From Colwellia sp. MB3u-41 (GTDB lineage Bacteria > Pseudomonadota > Gammaproteobacteria > Enterobacterales > Alteromonadaceae): 64,000 bases of DNA. Position 1 is the first letter of the stretch; the number at the start of each line of letters is the position of its first letter. The stretch covers positions 1 through 64,000 of the forward strand of contig NZ_JACGUT010000028.1 of the NCBI RefSeq assembly GCF_014076845.1, written 5' to 3'. Under the pieces are notes generated by a model that was not told the DNA's origin, searched no databases, and was given only the letters and a program-made list of their open reading frames with translations. Positions 19,305 to 30,248 of this stretch are shown in pieces. A program made the position numbers and the translations under genes.

Positions 19305-20033
19305 ATGAATAACAAAGACATTCGTTTTATGTTCATCGATGATGAACCTATCGCTCATTATATCATAGAAGAATACTATACAAACTTGCCACATTTCAAG
19401 TTGGTTAATCATAGTTATAACGCGCTGGAAGCCATGCAGTTTCTCGCGACCAACAGTGTCGATTTAATGTTTCTCGATATCAATATGCCAAAATTAAGCG
19501 GCTTTGATTTTCTAAAAACGTTAATGGTAAAACCAACAGTTATTGTTACTACCGCTTATCAAGAATTTGCCCTAGAAGGATTCGAATTAAATGTCAGTGA
19601 CTACCTATTAAAACCGTTCAGTTTTGAACGTTTCCTAAAAGCAGTGAATAAAGTAACTTCTGAAAAGAATATTCATTTAACAGAACATCAGACTGTTTCA
19701 AATATTCCAAGTATTGTGGAAGACCTAAACCAAAGAATATTTATCAAGGGTGATAAAGCTCATCACCAAATTTCCCTAAATGACATTCTTTATATTGAAG
19801 CTTGCGGTAACTATTGTTTAGTTTATTGTAGTGATGGCAAAATAGTCACCCATCAAAAAATATCTCAGTTCGAAAACGAATTACCTCAGAATTTATTTAT
19901 GAGAGTACATAAATCTTTCATTGTTGCTAAAAATAAAATCAACAGTGTGAGCTCTGGGCAAATTGAAGTAGCTGATTCAACCATCCCTATTGGTCAAACC
20001 TACAAAAAAAGATTAATAGAATTTATTAAATAA
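19305..20033 (+). CDS. LytTR-family response regulator
   Basis: The N-terminal receiver domain (about 1-120) has the acidic pocket DDE at residues 12-14, the phospho-acceptor Asp58 in MFLDINMP, Thr83 and Lys103 in LLKPF. The C-terminal LytTR DNA-binding domain (about 140-240) has the family pattern (IKGDKAHHQISLNDILYIEACGNY in outline, and RVHKSFIVAKNKI). At 242 residues it is intact. Its partner kinase immediately upstream is a truncated pseudogene. The regulator is therefore an orphan that may be inactive, constitutive or phosphorylated by another kinase. Confidence 0.93.
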   Translation: MNNKDIRFMFIDDEPIAHYIIEEYYTNLPHFKLVNHSYNALEAMQFLATNSVDLMFLDINMPKLSGFDFLKTLMVKPTVIVTTAYQEFALEGFELNVSDYLLKPFSFERFLKAVNKVTSEKNIHLTEHQTVSNIPSIVEDLNQRIFIKGDKAHHQISLNDILYIEACGNYCLVYCSDGKIVTHQKISQFENELPQNLFMRVHKSFIVAKNKINSVSSGQIEVADSTIPIGQTYKKRLIEFIK

Positions 20034-20247
20034 ATTCAGTTTATCTAAATTTTTTTTAACCATGTATTGAGGTTAAATAGTCGATCAAATCGACAAACTA
20101 TTCACAACTGTTATATTATTTCACAAGCTAAACTCATCTTAGAAACAGCAAAGGTATGAAACCTTAGTATAAAAAACGTTTGCTAATGGAATCAGAACTA
20201 ATTAATTTATAAACAATACCTTCAATTTGTTGTAATAACCGCTTCAA

Positions 20248-20496
20248 TTATAATTGAGCGATTTCCTGGCTTAAATCAATATTGCTATTGGTGACAATTT
20301 TTTCGAGTACTATCACCCTATTAACAAGTATATCTAACCTTTGTTGCGTCGCTATAATAGTATGACTCTCTCTGTCTTTTTGTAGCACTAATAATTTTTG
20401 ATTCATCTCTGATTTGTACATAAAATAATTGCGTACAAACATTATGAGTAAAATTGGTGATGAAAGTGTCATCAATACTAAAAATAATTCAAACAT
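20248..20496 (-). CDS. Small membrane-anchored coiled-coil protein (PspB-like)
   Basis: An 82-residue protein with one N-terminal membrane helix (about 4-22, FLVLMTLSSPILLIMFV). An amphipathic helix follows, with a heptad-like C-terminal part (RLDILVNRVIVLEKIV). This layout resembles PspB and similar small regulators of envelope stress. The gene is 12 bases downstream of the CPBP protease on the same strand, so the two probably form an operon. Function is inferred from shape only. Confidence 0.65.
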   Translation of the reverse strand: MFELFLVLMTLSSPILLIMFVRNYFMYKSEMNQKLLVLQKDRESHTIIATQQRLDILVNRVIVLEKIVTNSNIDLSQEIAQL

Positions 20497-20508
20497 TGCT
20501 AATCTCCT

Positions 20509-21327
20509 TTAGGTGCTTTGAGTTGTTAGTGAAGAATGAGGGGGCTCATCAGATCGATTTTTCCATAATGACTTAAAGGTTATTTCGCGCTTTTTCCCAC
20601 GTCGAACAAGAAGATGTATGTAAACCAGACTTAGAATAATCGAGCTTGCCTTAAATATATTACCTTCTAAATCTCCTGCTGCACCGCCAGACATACCGAA
20701 TATTCCATAAGCTGCATTCATAAAAATATGCATCCACAACGGAAACCAGATCCGGTAACCTGATTCACAAAACAACCAAGCAAACCAAGTACCTGCTACG
20801 GAAGTGATTGCGAAAGCCGCACAAGCTGACATAGGATCATGTCCTTGATATATATGTCCTAAACCAAAAATGACTGAACTCACTAAAGCTGCGGGTATAA
20901 AGCCTAGACGGCAATATCGAAATAAAACACCAAATAATACCGCTCTAAATAGAATTTCTTCGAATACACCTGCATATACTGAACCGACCATGACCCCTGA
21001 CAGTGCTAAGTTTAGTTCGTTACTTAAGTAAGCGTAACCTAATACCATTGGTAAACAGCAAGCAACAGCTGCTTTAAGGTAATGTTCAAAGCCTTCTATT
21101 TTTAGCCCTAAAATTTCTTGTAAACTCACATCTCTAAATAATAAGCGTGCTGCTAAGACTAAGAAACTATATTTAAATAAATAGCTCGCGGGTGTTAATA
21201 ACAGATAAGATTGTTGGTCCATCACTAATAATGATTCACTCCAACTTTCTCCCCAAAAATATTTCATCACATAATGACAGAATATAAAGGTGCTTATCAT
21301 TATCAGTGTTTTAATTTTGTTATTCAT
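20509..21327 (-). CDS. CPBP family intramembrane metalloprotease
   Basis: This 272-residue protein has about seven hydrophobic segments. The three signature motifs are visible: EEILFR (Glu123-Glu124, about 123-128), FGLGH (about 155-159) and HIFMN near the C-terminal third. These supply the glutamate and histidine active-site residues of the CAAX-protease/Rce1-like family. In bacteria such proteins process membrane substrates or act in self-immunity. It is followed by a PspB-like small membrane protein and preceded by a LytTR regulator gene on the same strand, which may control it. Confidence 0.88.
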   Translation of the reverse strand: MNNKIKTLIMISTFIFCHYVMKYFWGESWSESLLVMDQQSYLLLTPASYLFKYSFLVLAARLLFRDVSLQEILGLKIEGFEHYLKAAVACCLPMVLGYAYLSNELNLALSGVMVGSVYAGVFEEILFRAVLFGVLFRYCRLGFIPAALVSSVIFGLGHIYQGHDPMSACAAFAITSVAGTWFAWLFCESGYRIWFPLWMHIFMNAAYGIFGMSGGAAGDLEGNIFKASSIILSLVYIHLLVRRGKKREITFKSLWKNRSDEPPHSSLTTQST

Positions 21328-21447
21328 ATCTACCTGCTTAATTTAAGTTTTAAATTTCAAGTTAAGCATGACGAACACTGAATTTAAGATCTATTAATAA
21401 GGGGGGAAGTTCTGAATATTGGTACTAATAACAATGTATTGGGGCGA

Positions 21448-22317
21448 TTAACAAGCTTCAGGGACTAACGACAAGGCTTGTTTTATCGTTTCAACATAAG
21501 TACGGGATACAGGAACAGTTAGTCCAATAGGTTTCATGACTAATTTCAAACCACCAGCATTACCCGTGCTAAGTTCAATTAATGCCACGTTTACCACATA
21601 AGAGCGATGACATCGGTGAACCAATGAATTTTCAGGTAATTGTTTTAATATACTAGTGAGAGAGCTACGTAATAAATGATGACAGACCTTACTGTCTTTC
21701 AAAATAGCAAGCTCACAGTAATTGTCAGCAGATTTAATAAATAAGAGTTGTGATAACGTTATTTGCAGTTTGTCTCCTTTATTCTCGCCAATTAAAGTTA
21801 ATAACTGAGATGCTCCGAGTTCCTTATTAATTAACGTTTTATGACTATTTTCTATATTGTCTTCGGTTTCAATAACTTGTGACAAGACCATTGTCTTTTT
21901 TGCATGATTATTAACAAGGAAAATAAAAATAATCGGAAATGAGCCTATAGCAAAAGTATAGAAAATAAACAGTAATTGATTCTCCCAATGCCAACCCCCA
22001 AGAATTGCGACAACAAAATAACTGTGATTAAACACAGAAACTAACCCAATATAAATACAAGGAATAATCGAGAAGCGAAATTGGCTTTTAATATTAAGGC
22101 GAGTTAATCCAATTTCTAATATACCCGATAACAATAACGCACAAAAAGTTACCAGACCATAACCTGAGAGTCGTAGATATTTGAATGGGATAGTATGGTT
22201 ATTAGTGCCAAAAGGTTGAAACACAAATAAAACAAATAAGGTTACCATAGAGAAAAATAGTGCCCGTTGGAACACTACTTTTCTGGACACAGAATTATCC
22301 TTCAGCCAAAGCTTCAT
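21448..22317 (-). CDS. Membrane-bound LytTR transcriptional regulator
   Basis: The N-terminal half (about 15-150) has four hydrophobic segments. The C-terminal LytTR domain (about 190-285) contains LSQLLFIKSADNYCELAIL and LVHRCHRSYVVNV, typical of the family. Such proteins bind DNA directly from the membrane, without a separate kinase. At 289 residues it is intact. It is upstream of the CPBP protease gene on the same strand, separated by 120 bases. Its signal is unknown. Confidence 0.9.
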   Translation of the reverse strand: MKLWLKDNSVSRKVVFQRALFFSMVTLFVLFVFQPFGTNNHTIPFKYLRLSGYGLVTFCALLLSGILEIGLTRLNIKSQFRFSIIPCIYIGLVSVFNHSYFVVAILGGWHWENQLLFIFYTFAIGSFPIIFIFLVNNHAKKTMVLSQVIETEDNIENSHKTLINKELGASQLLTLIGENKGDKLQITLSQLLFIKSADNYCELAILKDSKVCHHLLRSSLTSILKQLPENSLVHRCHRSYVVNVALIELSTGNAGGLKLVMKPIGLTVPVSRTYVETIKQALSLVPEAC

Positions 22318-22403
22318 GTTTTAAAATTCTTTTGAAATAACATTGGTAGGAAAAGTAACATATATTATTGATTAGTTACTGATTTTTTTAGCCGTTATTA
22401 GCA

Positions 22404-23240
22404 TTAATTCAAATATTTTGGAAACACTGGCAAGCGTTCAAAGTCTTGTTTATCATGCTGAATAATAACTCTAGCGTTTTCTTTTTTTACTAATACTTCA
22501 AATTTAATTCTTGAATCAAGCGTCACTGCTTTTACATTATATTGAAGTACAGTATTAAGTTTTCGACCTTGTGCGTGAAGGTATAAGTCACCTGTCAGCA
22601 AAATCTTACCTGTTTTATTCAATCGAACCAAAAGTACTGAACTTCCCGGTGTAAGCCCTGGCATTGATTTGATAACAACGGAGCCATCATCAAAAACATC
22701 ATATTCATCGCTAAATGCAATGGTTTTAGCCTTATCAAGTGCCGAGTAATACTCGCCGAAATATGAAATCACTGGTTCTGAAAACATATATTTATGTTCT
22801 AATTCATTGACTATGAACATAGATGAATCAAACTTGTTAGCATTGCCTGCGTGATCAGGGTGTACATGAGAAAGTGACAAATATTCAATGTCTTGTGGTT
22901 TGATATTCAATTGAGCAAGCTGTACAACTAACTTAGTTTTTAATTTAGCGTGCCAAACCCCGCCAACTTCACCATTAATATTATCAGCCAAACTATCAAC
23001 ATGACCAGTTTCCCAAAGTAAATCACCTTTAGGGTGTCTGATTAGAAAACACGGATTAGCCATTGGTAATTTTTGGCCATCATATGCTCCTATGCTTGAC
23101 AGACTTTTCATATCTGCGACATCATAAGAACCACAATCTATCGTGTATAACTTGATGCTGTGTGCACTTAGCGCACTATTAGCCGAAAATATAGGGACTA
23201 ATAGGCTTATTGAAAGACCAATAAATTTAGTAAAATTCAT
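22404..23240 (-). CDS. Secreted MBL-fold hydrolase, AHL lactonase-like
   Basis: A signal peptide (about 1-25, ending ANSALSA) is followed by a metallo-beta-lactamase fold. The metal-binding motif HVHPDH is at residues 125-130, the bridging Asp is in LLTGDLY, and a late His is in IIQHDKQDF. This matches the AHL-lactonase-like subgroup of MBL proteins, which hydrolyse lactone rings; activity here is inferred. A periplasmic location would place it where acyl-homoserine lactones pass. It lies 14 bases from the M48 gene upstream on the same strand. Confidence 0.85.
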   Translation of the reverse strand: MNFTKFIGLSISLLVPIFSANSALSAHSIKLYTIDCGSYDVADMKSLSSIGAYDGQKLPMANPCFLIRHPKGDLLWETGHVDSLADNINGEVGGVWHAKLKTKLVVQLAQLNIKPQDIEYLSLSHVHPDHAGNANKFDSSMFIVNELEHKYMFSEPVISYFGEYYSALDKAKTIAFSDEYDVFDDGSVVIKSMPGLTPGSSVLLVRLNKTGKILLTGDLYLHAQGRKLNTVLQYNVKAVTLDSRIKFEVLVKKENARVIIQHDKQDFERLPVFPKYLN

Positions 23241-23254
23241 TTTTATGAGTATAC

Positions 23255-24064
23255 CTATATATTATTGGGCCTTTTACAAGTAGGTGTATTCTTCGATTGA
23301 TAAAAAACTTGAGATTTTGGTAAGTGAGCCGTCAATTGGTCAATACGCGTTTTATTGGATGGATGAGTTGACATAAATTCTGGTGGCGAACCGTTTGAAA
23401 TTTTTGCCATATTCTGCCATAACGTGATGGCAGCCGAAGGATCAAAGCCGGACTTGGCCATTAAGTCTTGCCCTACAATATCTGCTTCACTCTCATGGGT
23501 ACGACCATATGGCATTAACACACCATATTGTAAGCCTAAACCTAAACCCGACATCCATAAGTTACGATTCTCTACATTTCCAGCTGATAATGCCGTGTCG
23601 ACAACCGCCATGCCTGTTTGAGATATTTTACTTGATGACATACGTTCGTTCGAGTGACGTTCAATAACATGACCAACTTCATGGCCAATAATTGCACCCA
23701 GTTGGTTTTGATTTTCTGCCACCTTTAAAATACCGGTATAAACACCAATTTTACCACCTGGTAAAGCAAAAGCATTCACTTGTTCAGAATCAAAGACAAC
23801 CACTTCCCATTCACCTTGATGAGCTGATTTAGGCACATTGATTGTGATCGCTTTAGCGACACAATATACGTAATTATTCACGGCTATATCAGTACTCATT
23901 TTTTCTTTTTCTTTCATTTGCTCAAATGAACTTGCCCCCATTTGCTCAAGCTCTGAACTTGAAAAAAGTGTTATTTGATGACGACCAGTAGAAGATTTTG
24001 CGCAACTTGCTAAAAGAACGAGTCCAGCAAGCGTTAATGAGAGGGTAATTTTATTATTCAACAT
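23255..24064 (-). CDS. M48-family metalloprotease lipoprotein
   Basis: A lipoprotein signal with lipobox LLASC (Cys21) precedes a peptidase domain. The zinc motif HEVGH is at residues 128-132, and the third ligand Glu lies in ESEADIVGQDL. This is the LoiP/BepA-like group of periplasmic proteases that degrade or help assemble envelope proteins. The 269 residues cover the catalytic domain only, without TPR repeats, so it is closer to LoiP than to BepA. It is followed closely by the MBL hydrolase gene. Confidence 0.92.
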   Translation of the reverse strand: MLNNKITLSLTLAGLVLLASCAKSSTGRHQITLFSSSELEQMGASSFEQMKEKEKMSTDIAVNNYVYCVAKAITINVPKSAHQGEWEVVVFDSEQVNAFALPGGKIGVYTGILKVAENQNQLGAIIGHEVGHVIERHSNERMSSSKISQTGMAVVDTALSAGNVENRNLWMSGLGLGLQYGVLMPYGRTHESEADIVGQDLMAKSGFDPSAAITLWQNMAKISNGSPPEFMSTHPSNKTRIDQLTAHLPKSQVFYQSKNTPTCKRPNNI

Positions 24065-24095
24065 TTTTCCTTAGGTGATTGCTTAAATTAAATCC

Positions 24096-25622
24096 TTATA
24101 AGTATTCTAAGGAAATTAACAAGAAATTTCGACCGTTAAAATAAAACCTACACATAACTTTACGTAAGTTGAATGAAAATGAGCTTCCTTTACCTAAAAT
24201 ACTGGTTACTTTTATATCTGATTTTAATAATTCCAATAGTTTTTTGGTAATCGCAAGGCCTAGCCCTGTATGTTTTTCTTTGTCTTGTACGGCATTACTT
24301 GCGCGATAACGCGTATTAAAAATATAAAGTAACTCTTCTTCTTTAATACCTGTATCAGTAATCGTTAATTGGCATTGATGCTGATTAATATCAGTAATAA
24401 CTAAGGTGATTTCCCCCAAGACAGGGGTATGGCGAATAGCATTCTCTAATAAGTTACTCAGCACACGTTCTAACTTACCAATATCACTATCAACTTGGGC
24501 ATAAGAACACTCAGGTATCATAGTAACGTCAATTTGCTTGGCCACAGTTTGTAAACTAAATTTAGCAACAACATCATATAACAGCTCGGCTAAATTAAAT
24601 GCTTCAAGGTTTAAGGAAACTTGCCCGCCTTCTAAATGCGCTAGCTCAAAAACTTGATCAATAAGCCCCTTCAATTGTTGAGCATTTTTCAAAGCAATTT
24701 AAATATACTTCTGTCATTGCTCTTTAGTGACCTGATCACTCTTTAAGGCGAGAGTTTCAATATATCCTTGCAAAGAAGATAATGGTGTTCGCAGGTCATG
24801 AGAAATATCAGCCAATAATTCACGTCGTTGCTCATCATGTTGTTGCAACATGTAGAATTGTTGATTAATTTACCTAACCATTTGCTCAAACGCTACACCC
24901 TGTTGATGCAGCTCATGGCGACTATTTGGCATCCATTGAGCGAGCTGTACTTTATTTTTATCAAAACCAACAGTTTTAAGTGCCTTAGTATCTTTACTTA
25001 ATTTTATTAATGGTCGAGTAAAATAAGAAAATATGCCTAACATCACCAAGAATAAGAAAAGCATAGCGCCAAACATAACCATAATAGAAAGATCTATTTT
25101 AAAGCTTAAACTGCAAACGATTAAAGGCTGATCCATACGCTCTCCTGCAACAATTACATATAAGTAACCTTGCAGGCTACTGCTATTGAAAACAGGCGCA
25201 GCAGAAAATATTTTTTTACAAGAAATATGTTGCGGATCGTCTCCATAAATAGGTAACGAAGCTTGATTTTGTGTTAATTGAATTAGCGGGAGTAAATCAA
25301 TTTTTTTACGCTTGATTAATGTTGGAGTAATTGAATGTGTAATAATTACACCCTCAGGGTCAACAAAGTAGAATTCAAATGCCGGCCCCATAGCCATTAA
25401 GGTATGGAATAAATTTTTCAACGCTTTGTGATCATAGGCTCCTTGTAGTAATAATGGGTTATCTCTGGCTAGACTTTCTGCTAACGATAAGTGTAAATAT
25501 TGCTAAGACTCATATCTTGTTTTCTGCTCAAGCTCTTGTGCCAAAATATAAAACACACTGATAATTGCGATAAATACCACCAATAAAGAAAGCGACAAAC
25601 GGTGATATAAAGACAATTTCAT
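24096..25622 (-). pseudogene. Sensor histidine kinase with four in-frame stop codons
   Basis: A single frame from ATG 25622 holds a complete kinase in order: membrane segment (about residues 8-28), periplasmic sensor, second membrane segment, HAMP-like linker, H-box (ISHDLRTPL), N-box (NLLENAIRHTP) and G-boxes (GLGLAITKKL). It is interrupted by TAG at codon 40 (25505), TAA at codon 251 (24872), TGA at codon 303 (24716) and TAA at codon 308 (24701). No frameshift occurs in this stretch. The last ~25 residues look shifted. Its ATG overlaps the stop of the response-regulator remnant (ATGA), the usual regulator-kinase operon junction. Confidence 0.92.
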
Positions 25623-25978
25623 GCGGCAACACCTTGTTTATTAAATTTAGAGCCCACTCCCCAAACTGTTTGTACAATTTCAGGCTTAGTGGCATTTTTT
25701 TCAACTTTATTACGTAAGCGGTTGATGTGTGAGTTTACGGTATGCTCATAGCCGCTATGGTAATACCCCCCATGCACTATTCAGTAGCTGCTCTCAAGAG
25801 AAAACTTGGTCTGGATGAGAGGCTAAAAATAACAGTAAATCAAACTCAGTAGACGTTAACTCTATTTTTTGCCTGCTAATAAAGTTACATGAGTGGTATT
25901 GTTTATTTGTAATTAACCCAACGTTAAATGGTGTTCAGGTTTTTGCTGCTGTGATTGTTGTCGTCCACGCTGAGCGGA
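25619..25978 (-). pseudogene. OmpR-type response regulator, C-terminal remnant
   Basis: The DNA-binding winged helix is readable: LTSTEFDLLLFLASHP, then a TGA at 25796 in place of the Arg of the usual SREQLL, then EQLLNSAWG. A frameshift occurs at a run of six C (25766-25771), after which HSGYEHTVNSHINRLRNKVE and the C-terminus follow to a TGA overlapping the kinase start. The receiver domain is absent. Upstream the frame joins a different gene, the spondin-domain remnant. Confidence 0.88.
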
Positions 25979-26356
25979 TAAAGACATATTACCATCAGTG
26001 GTTAATAGCATTGCTGGGGTTGACATGGTGGGGCTAACACTCCCATGGCTGGATTTCCTGCTTTATCCGCCGTTGTTAACATTGCGGATAATTCAGAGAT
26101 ATCGCCACCTTCTACCATCATTTCAAGTTGCGATGACGCCATAACACCCGATGTAAATAACTGTGTATCGCCATCATGTGCAGCAATTAAAATAGTTGTT
26201 AAATGAATACCTTGAGTAAAGGTTGGTTACCTTTACTCCAAGCTCTTGTGCTTGTGTTAAAGCGGAAGTGCTTAGCAGTAATGCTGTTAATAAAGATAAC
26301 GCTTTATTTCTAATTTTTGTTGTTTTCTTTACTGTATTTGAAAGTAGAGTATTCAT
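25979..26356 (-). pseudogene. Spondin-domain secreted protein, N-terminal remnant
   Basis: The gene starts at ATG 26356 with a signal peptide (KALSLLTALLLSTSALTQA) and ELGVKVTNL. After a one-base frameshift near 26215 it continues as TQGIHLTTILIAAHDGD, SGVMASSQLEMMVEGG and MSTPAMLLTTDGNMS, the conserved pattern of Spondin_N domains. The frame then passes into response-regulator linker sequence near 25978. The rest of the spondin gene and the receiver domain are missing. Confidence 0.82.
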
Positions 26357-26573
26357 AAATTTCCTTAGCTAATTAAGATGTCGAAATCAATTATGCAGAG
26401 AAAATATTACGAAGGTTTCACGAAGTTATCACAAATTTACCACAAGAATTAATTGTAAAAGTAATGAAATTTTTTAAGAAAAGACGTTCTGTTGTTGATA
26501 ATATTTTTAGAACTTGCAAATTTAGCATTAAGCATGACAAAATTATTGTCAAATATAGTCTTTTAGAATTTAT

Positions 26574-26936
26574 ATGAAATATCGGTTAACACCAGCGCTA
26601 TTTAATAACATCGCCATTACCTTATCTTCTTTTCGCTGGGTTTTATTAGCATGGAGCGGATTCTTCTTTGTGCTGTTTTTAATGTTAAGTAAGCAGATTA
26701 CCCAAAGCACGCCAAGTGTTTTAGTGTGGTTCGCTATTTTCATTTTGTTTGCGGCCTTACAAACATTAGTTATTGCCAGTTTTATTTTTTTCTTTCAGGT
26801 TTTACCGTCGAATAAAGAAGAAAATAAACCATGGCAAAATTTCTACCGCACTATTGAATGGTGTGAGGCCATCATGTTTACTATTATTTTACCTTTACCC
26901 ATGATGTTGTTCATTTACGCACTGTTCATTGTTTAA
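26574..26936 (+). CDS. Three-helix membrane protein, unknown function (120 aa)
   Basis: Three hydrophobic segments (about 20-40, 50-75 and 95-118) are joined by short polar loops, with a basic N-terminus. No family is recognised. The gene is convergent with ligA, 74 bases away. Intact frame and clear topology support a real small membrane protein. Upstream lies the decayed region, and the gene itself shows no disruption. Confidence 0.65.
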   Translation: MKYRLTPALFNNIAITLSSFRWVLLAWSGFFFVLFLMLSKQITQSTPSVLVWFAIFILFAALQTLVIASFIFFFQVLPSNKEENKPWQNFYRTIEWCEAIMFTIILPLPMMLFIYALFIV

Positions 26937-27009
26937 AGCACTTTCAATGACTTTAGGCCTTATTAATAAGGTAAAATAAGGCTTTAATAATCAATAATCA
27001 ATTGTCGTT

Positions 27010-29061
<2,052 letters not shown>

Positions 29062-29127
29062 TTACTTTTGAAGGCGTTTAAATAACAGGCTAATGGATAT
29101 ATTAACCTGTCGATGGTTTAATTAATA

Positions 29128-30192
29128 TTAAGACGAAGCGATTAAATTTCTTCGCTCAAATTCACGAATTTTACCCGTGTAATGTTGTTCTGTTTGTTTG
29201 GTCATAACATTACGTTTATCGTCTAATAGTTGCCCATTAAATTCTAAAGCGAGTTGTTTCGCGGCATTTAACATTTGTTCAAAAACAACAGCAGCATCTC
29301 CCACATTGGGTAACGTCATAAATAGACTAATACCTTGTGTTGTAAAGCTTTCCATATTGTCGAGATCAAACGTTCCGGGGTTCATAATATTAGCTAAACT
29401 GAACGTTACTTTCCCCTTACCGGCGTTATCTTCATGGCGATGAAAGATATTCATATCACCATATTTCATACCCAAGGTTAATAACATCGGCAAAAGCGCT
29501 GCGCCCGACATTTGCTGTTTTTCTGTCATAACAACTGAGACAATAAGCACTTCAGGCTCAATATTAACTTTTTTATGCTTAACTGTATCTGGGGCTTGTT
29601 GAGCCGTGCTTTGGTTTTTTTTGTTTTCATTACCAAAATTTATTTCTATTTGATCTCGCTTAATCGGTGCTTTATGACTAAAACGCGCACTGTTTTTTAA
29701 TGGCTGTTTAGCTGATATTACTGGTGTTTGATAAACCGTCGTTTCAACTTTTTCAGCCAGGGTCGCTTCTTTGTCTTTAACGTTATCAACCAAATATGCT
29801 TCATGACCGTGAACATCAGATATTTGGTTGCTTTTCTCTTTCGTTATATCATCTAAAGCAGACATATCGCCTAAACTTGGTTCATCATCTTCAGCACTAA
29901 ATTCTCGATATGAACGATGTTGCTCTTCATAATCAGAGCGAGTAGACATGGGCATTTCTTGATCGTACGCTTCGTCGTCGAGCAAATTGTCGACCACTCT
30001 AGGCTTACTGACCCCATCTTGATCAAAACCTGAACCGTCAAAACCTCGATTATGCGGTTCAAGCTTCTCAGATTTTGCTTTGAGTTTATAAGGGTTTTTA
30101 TTTTTTCTAATTGTCCAAAAACCATGAACAAATATTGCCGTGATCACTACAGCACTGATAACAATCAATGCGGTTCTGAAATTATATTCCAT
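29128..30192 (-). CDS. zipA: Cell division protein ZipA
   Basis: ZipA anchors FtsZ filaments to the inner membrane. The short periplasmic N-terminus and one membrane helix (about 5-28) are followed by a charged linker (about 30-215). The C-terminal ZipA domain (about 215-350) contains EVLIVSVVMTEKQQMSGAAL and the hydrophobic FtsZ-binding groove region. Order smc-zipA-ligA on one strand is the usual gammaproteobacterial arrangement. A gap of 56 bases separates it from smc. Confidence 0.95.
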   Translation of the reverse strand: MEYNFRTALIVISAVVITAIFVHGFWTIRKNKNPYKLKAKSEKLEPHNRGFDGSGFDQDGVSKPRVVDNLLDDEAYDQEMPMSTRSDYEEQHRSYREFSAEDDEPSLGDMSALDDITKEKSNQISDVHGHEAYLVDNVKDKEATLAEKVETTVYQTPVISAKQPLKNSARFSHKAPIKRDQIEINFGNENKKNQSTAQQAPDTVKHKKVNIEPEVLIVSVVMTEKQQMSGAALLPMLLTLGMKYGDMNIFHRHEDNAGKGKVTFSLANIMNPGTFDLDNMESFTTQGISLFMTLPNVGDAAVVFEQMLNAAKQLALEFNGQLLDDKRNVMTKQTEQHYTGKIREFERRNLIASS

Positions 30193-30248
30193 CGGATAGC
30201 CTTTTATTATTCTATTTCAGCTTTGTTTAGCTCTACTTTATTTTATAC

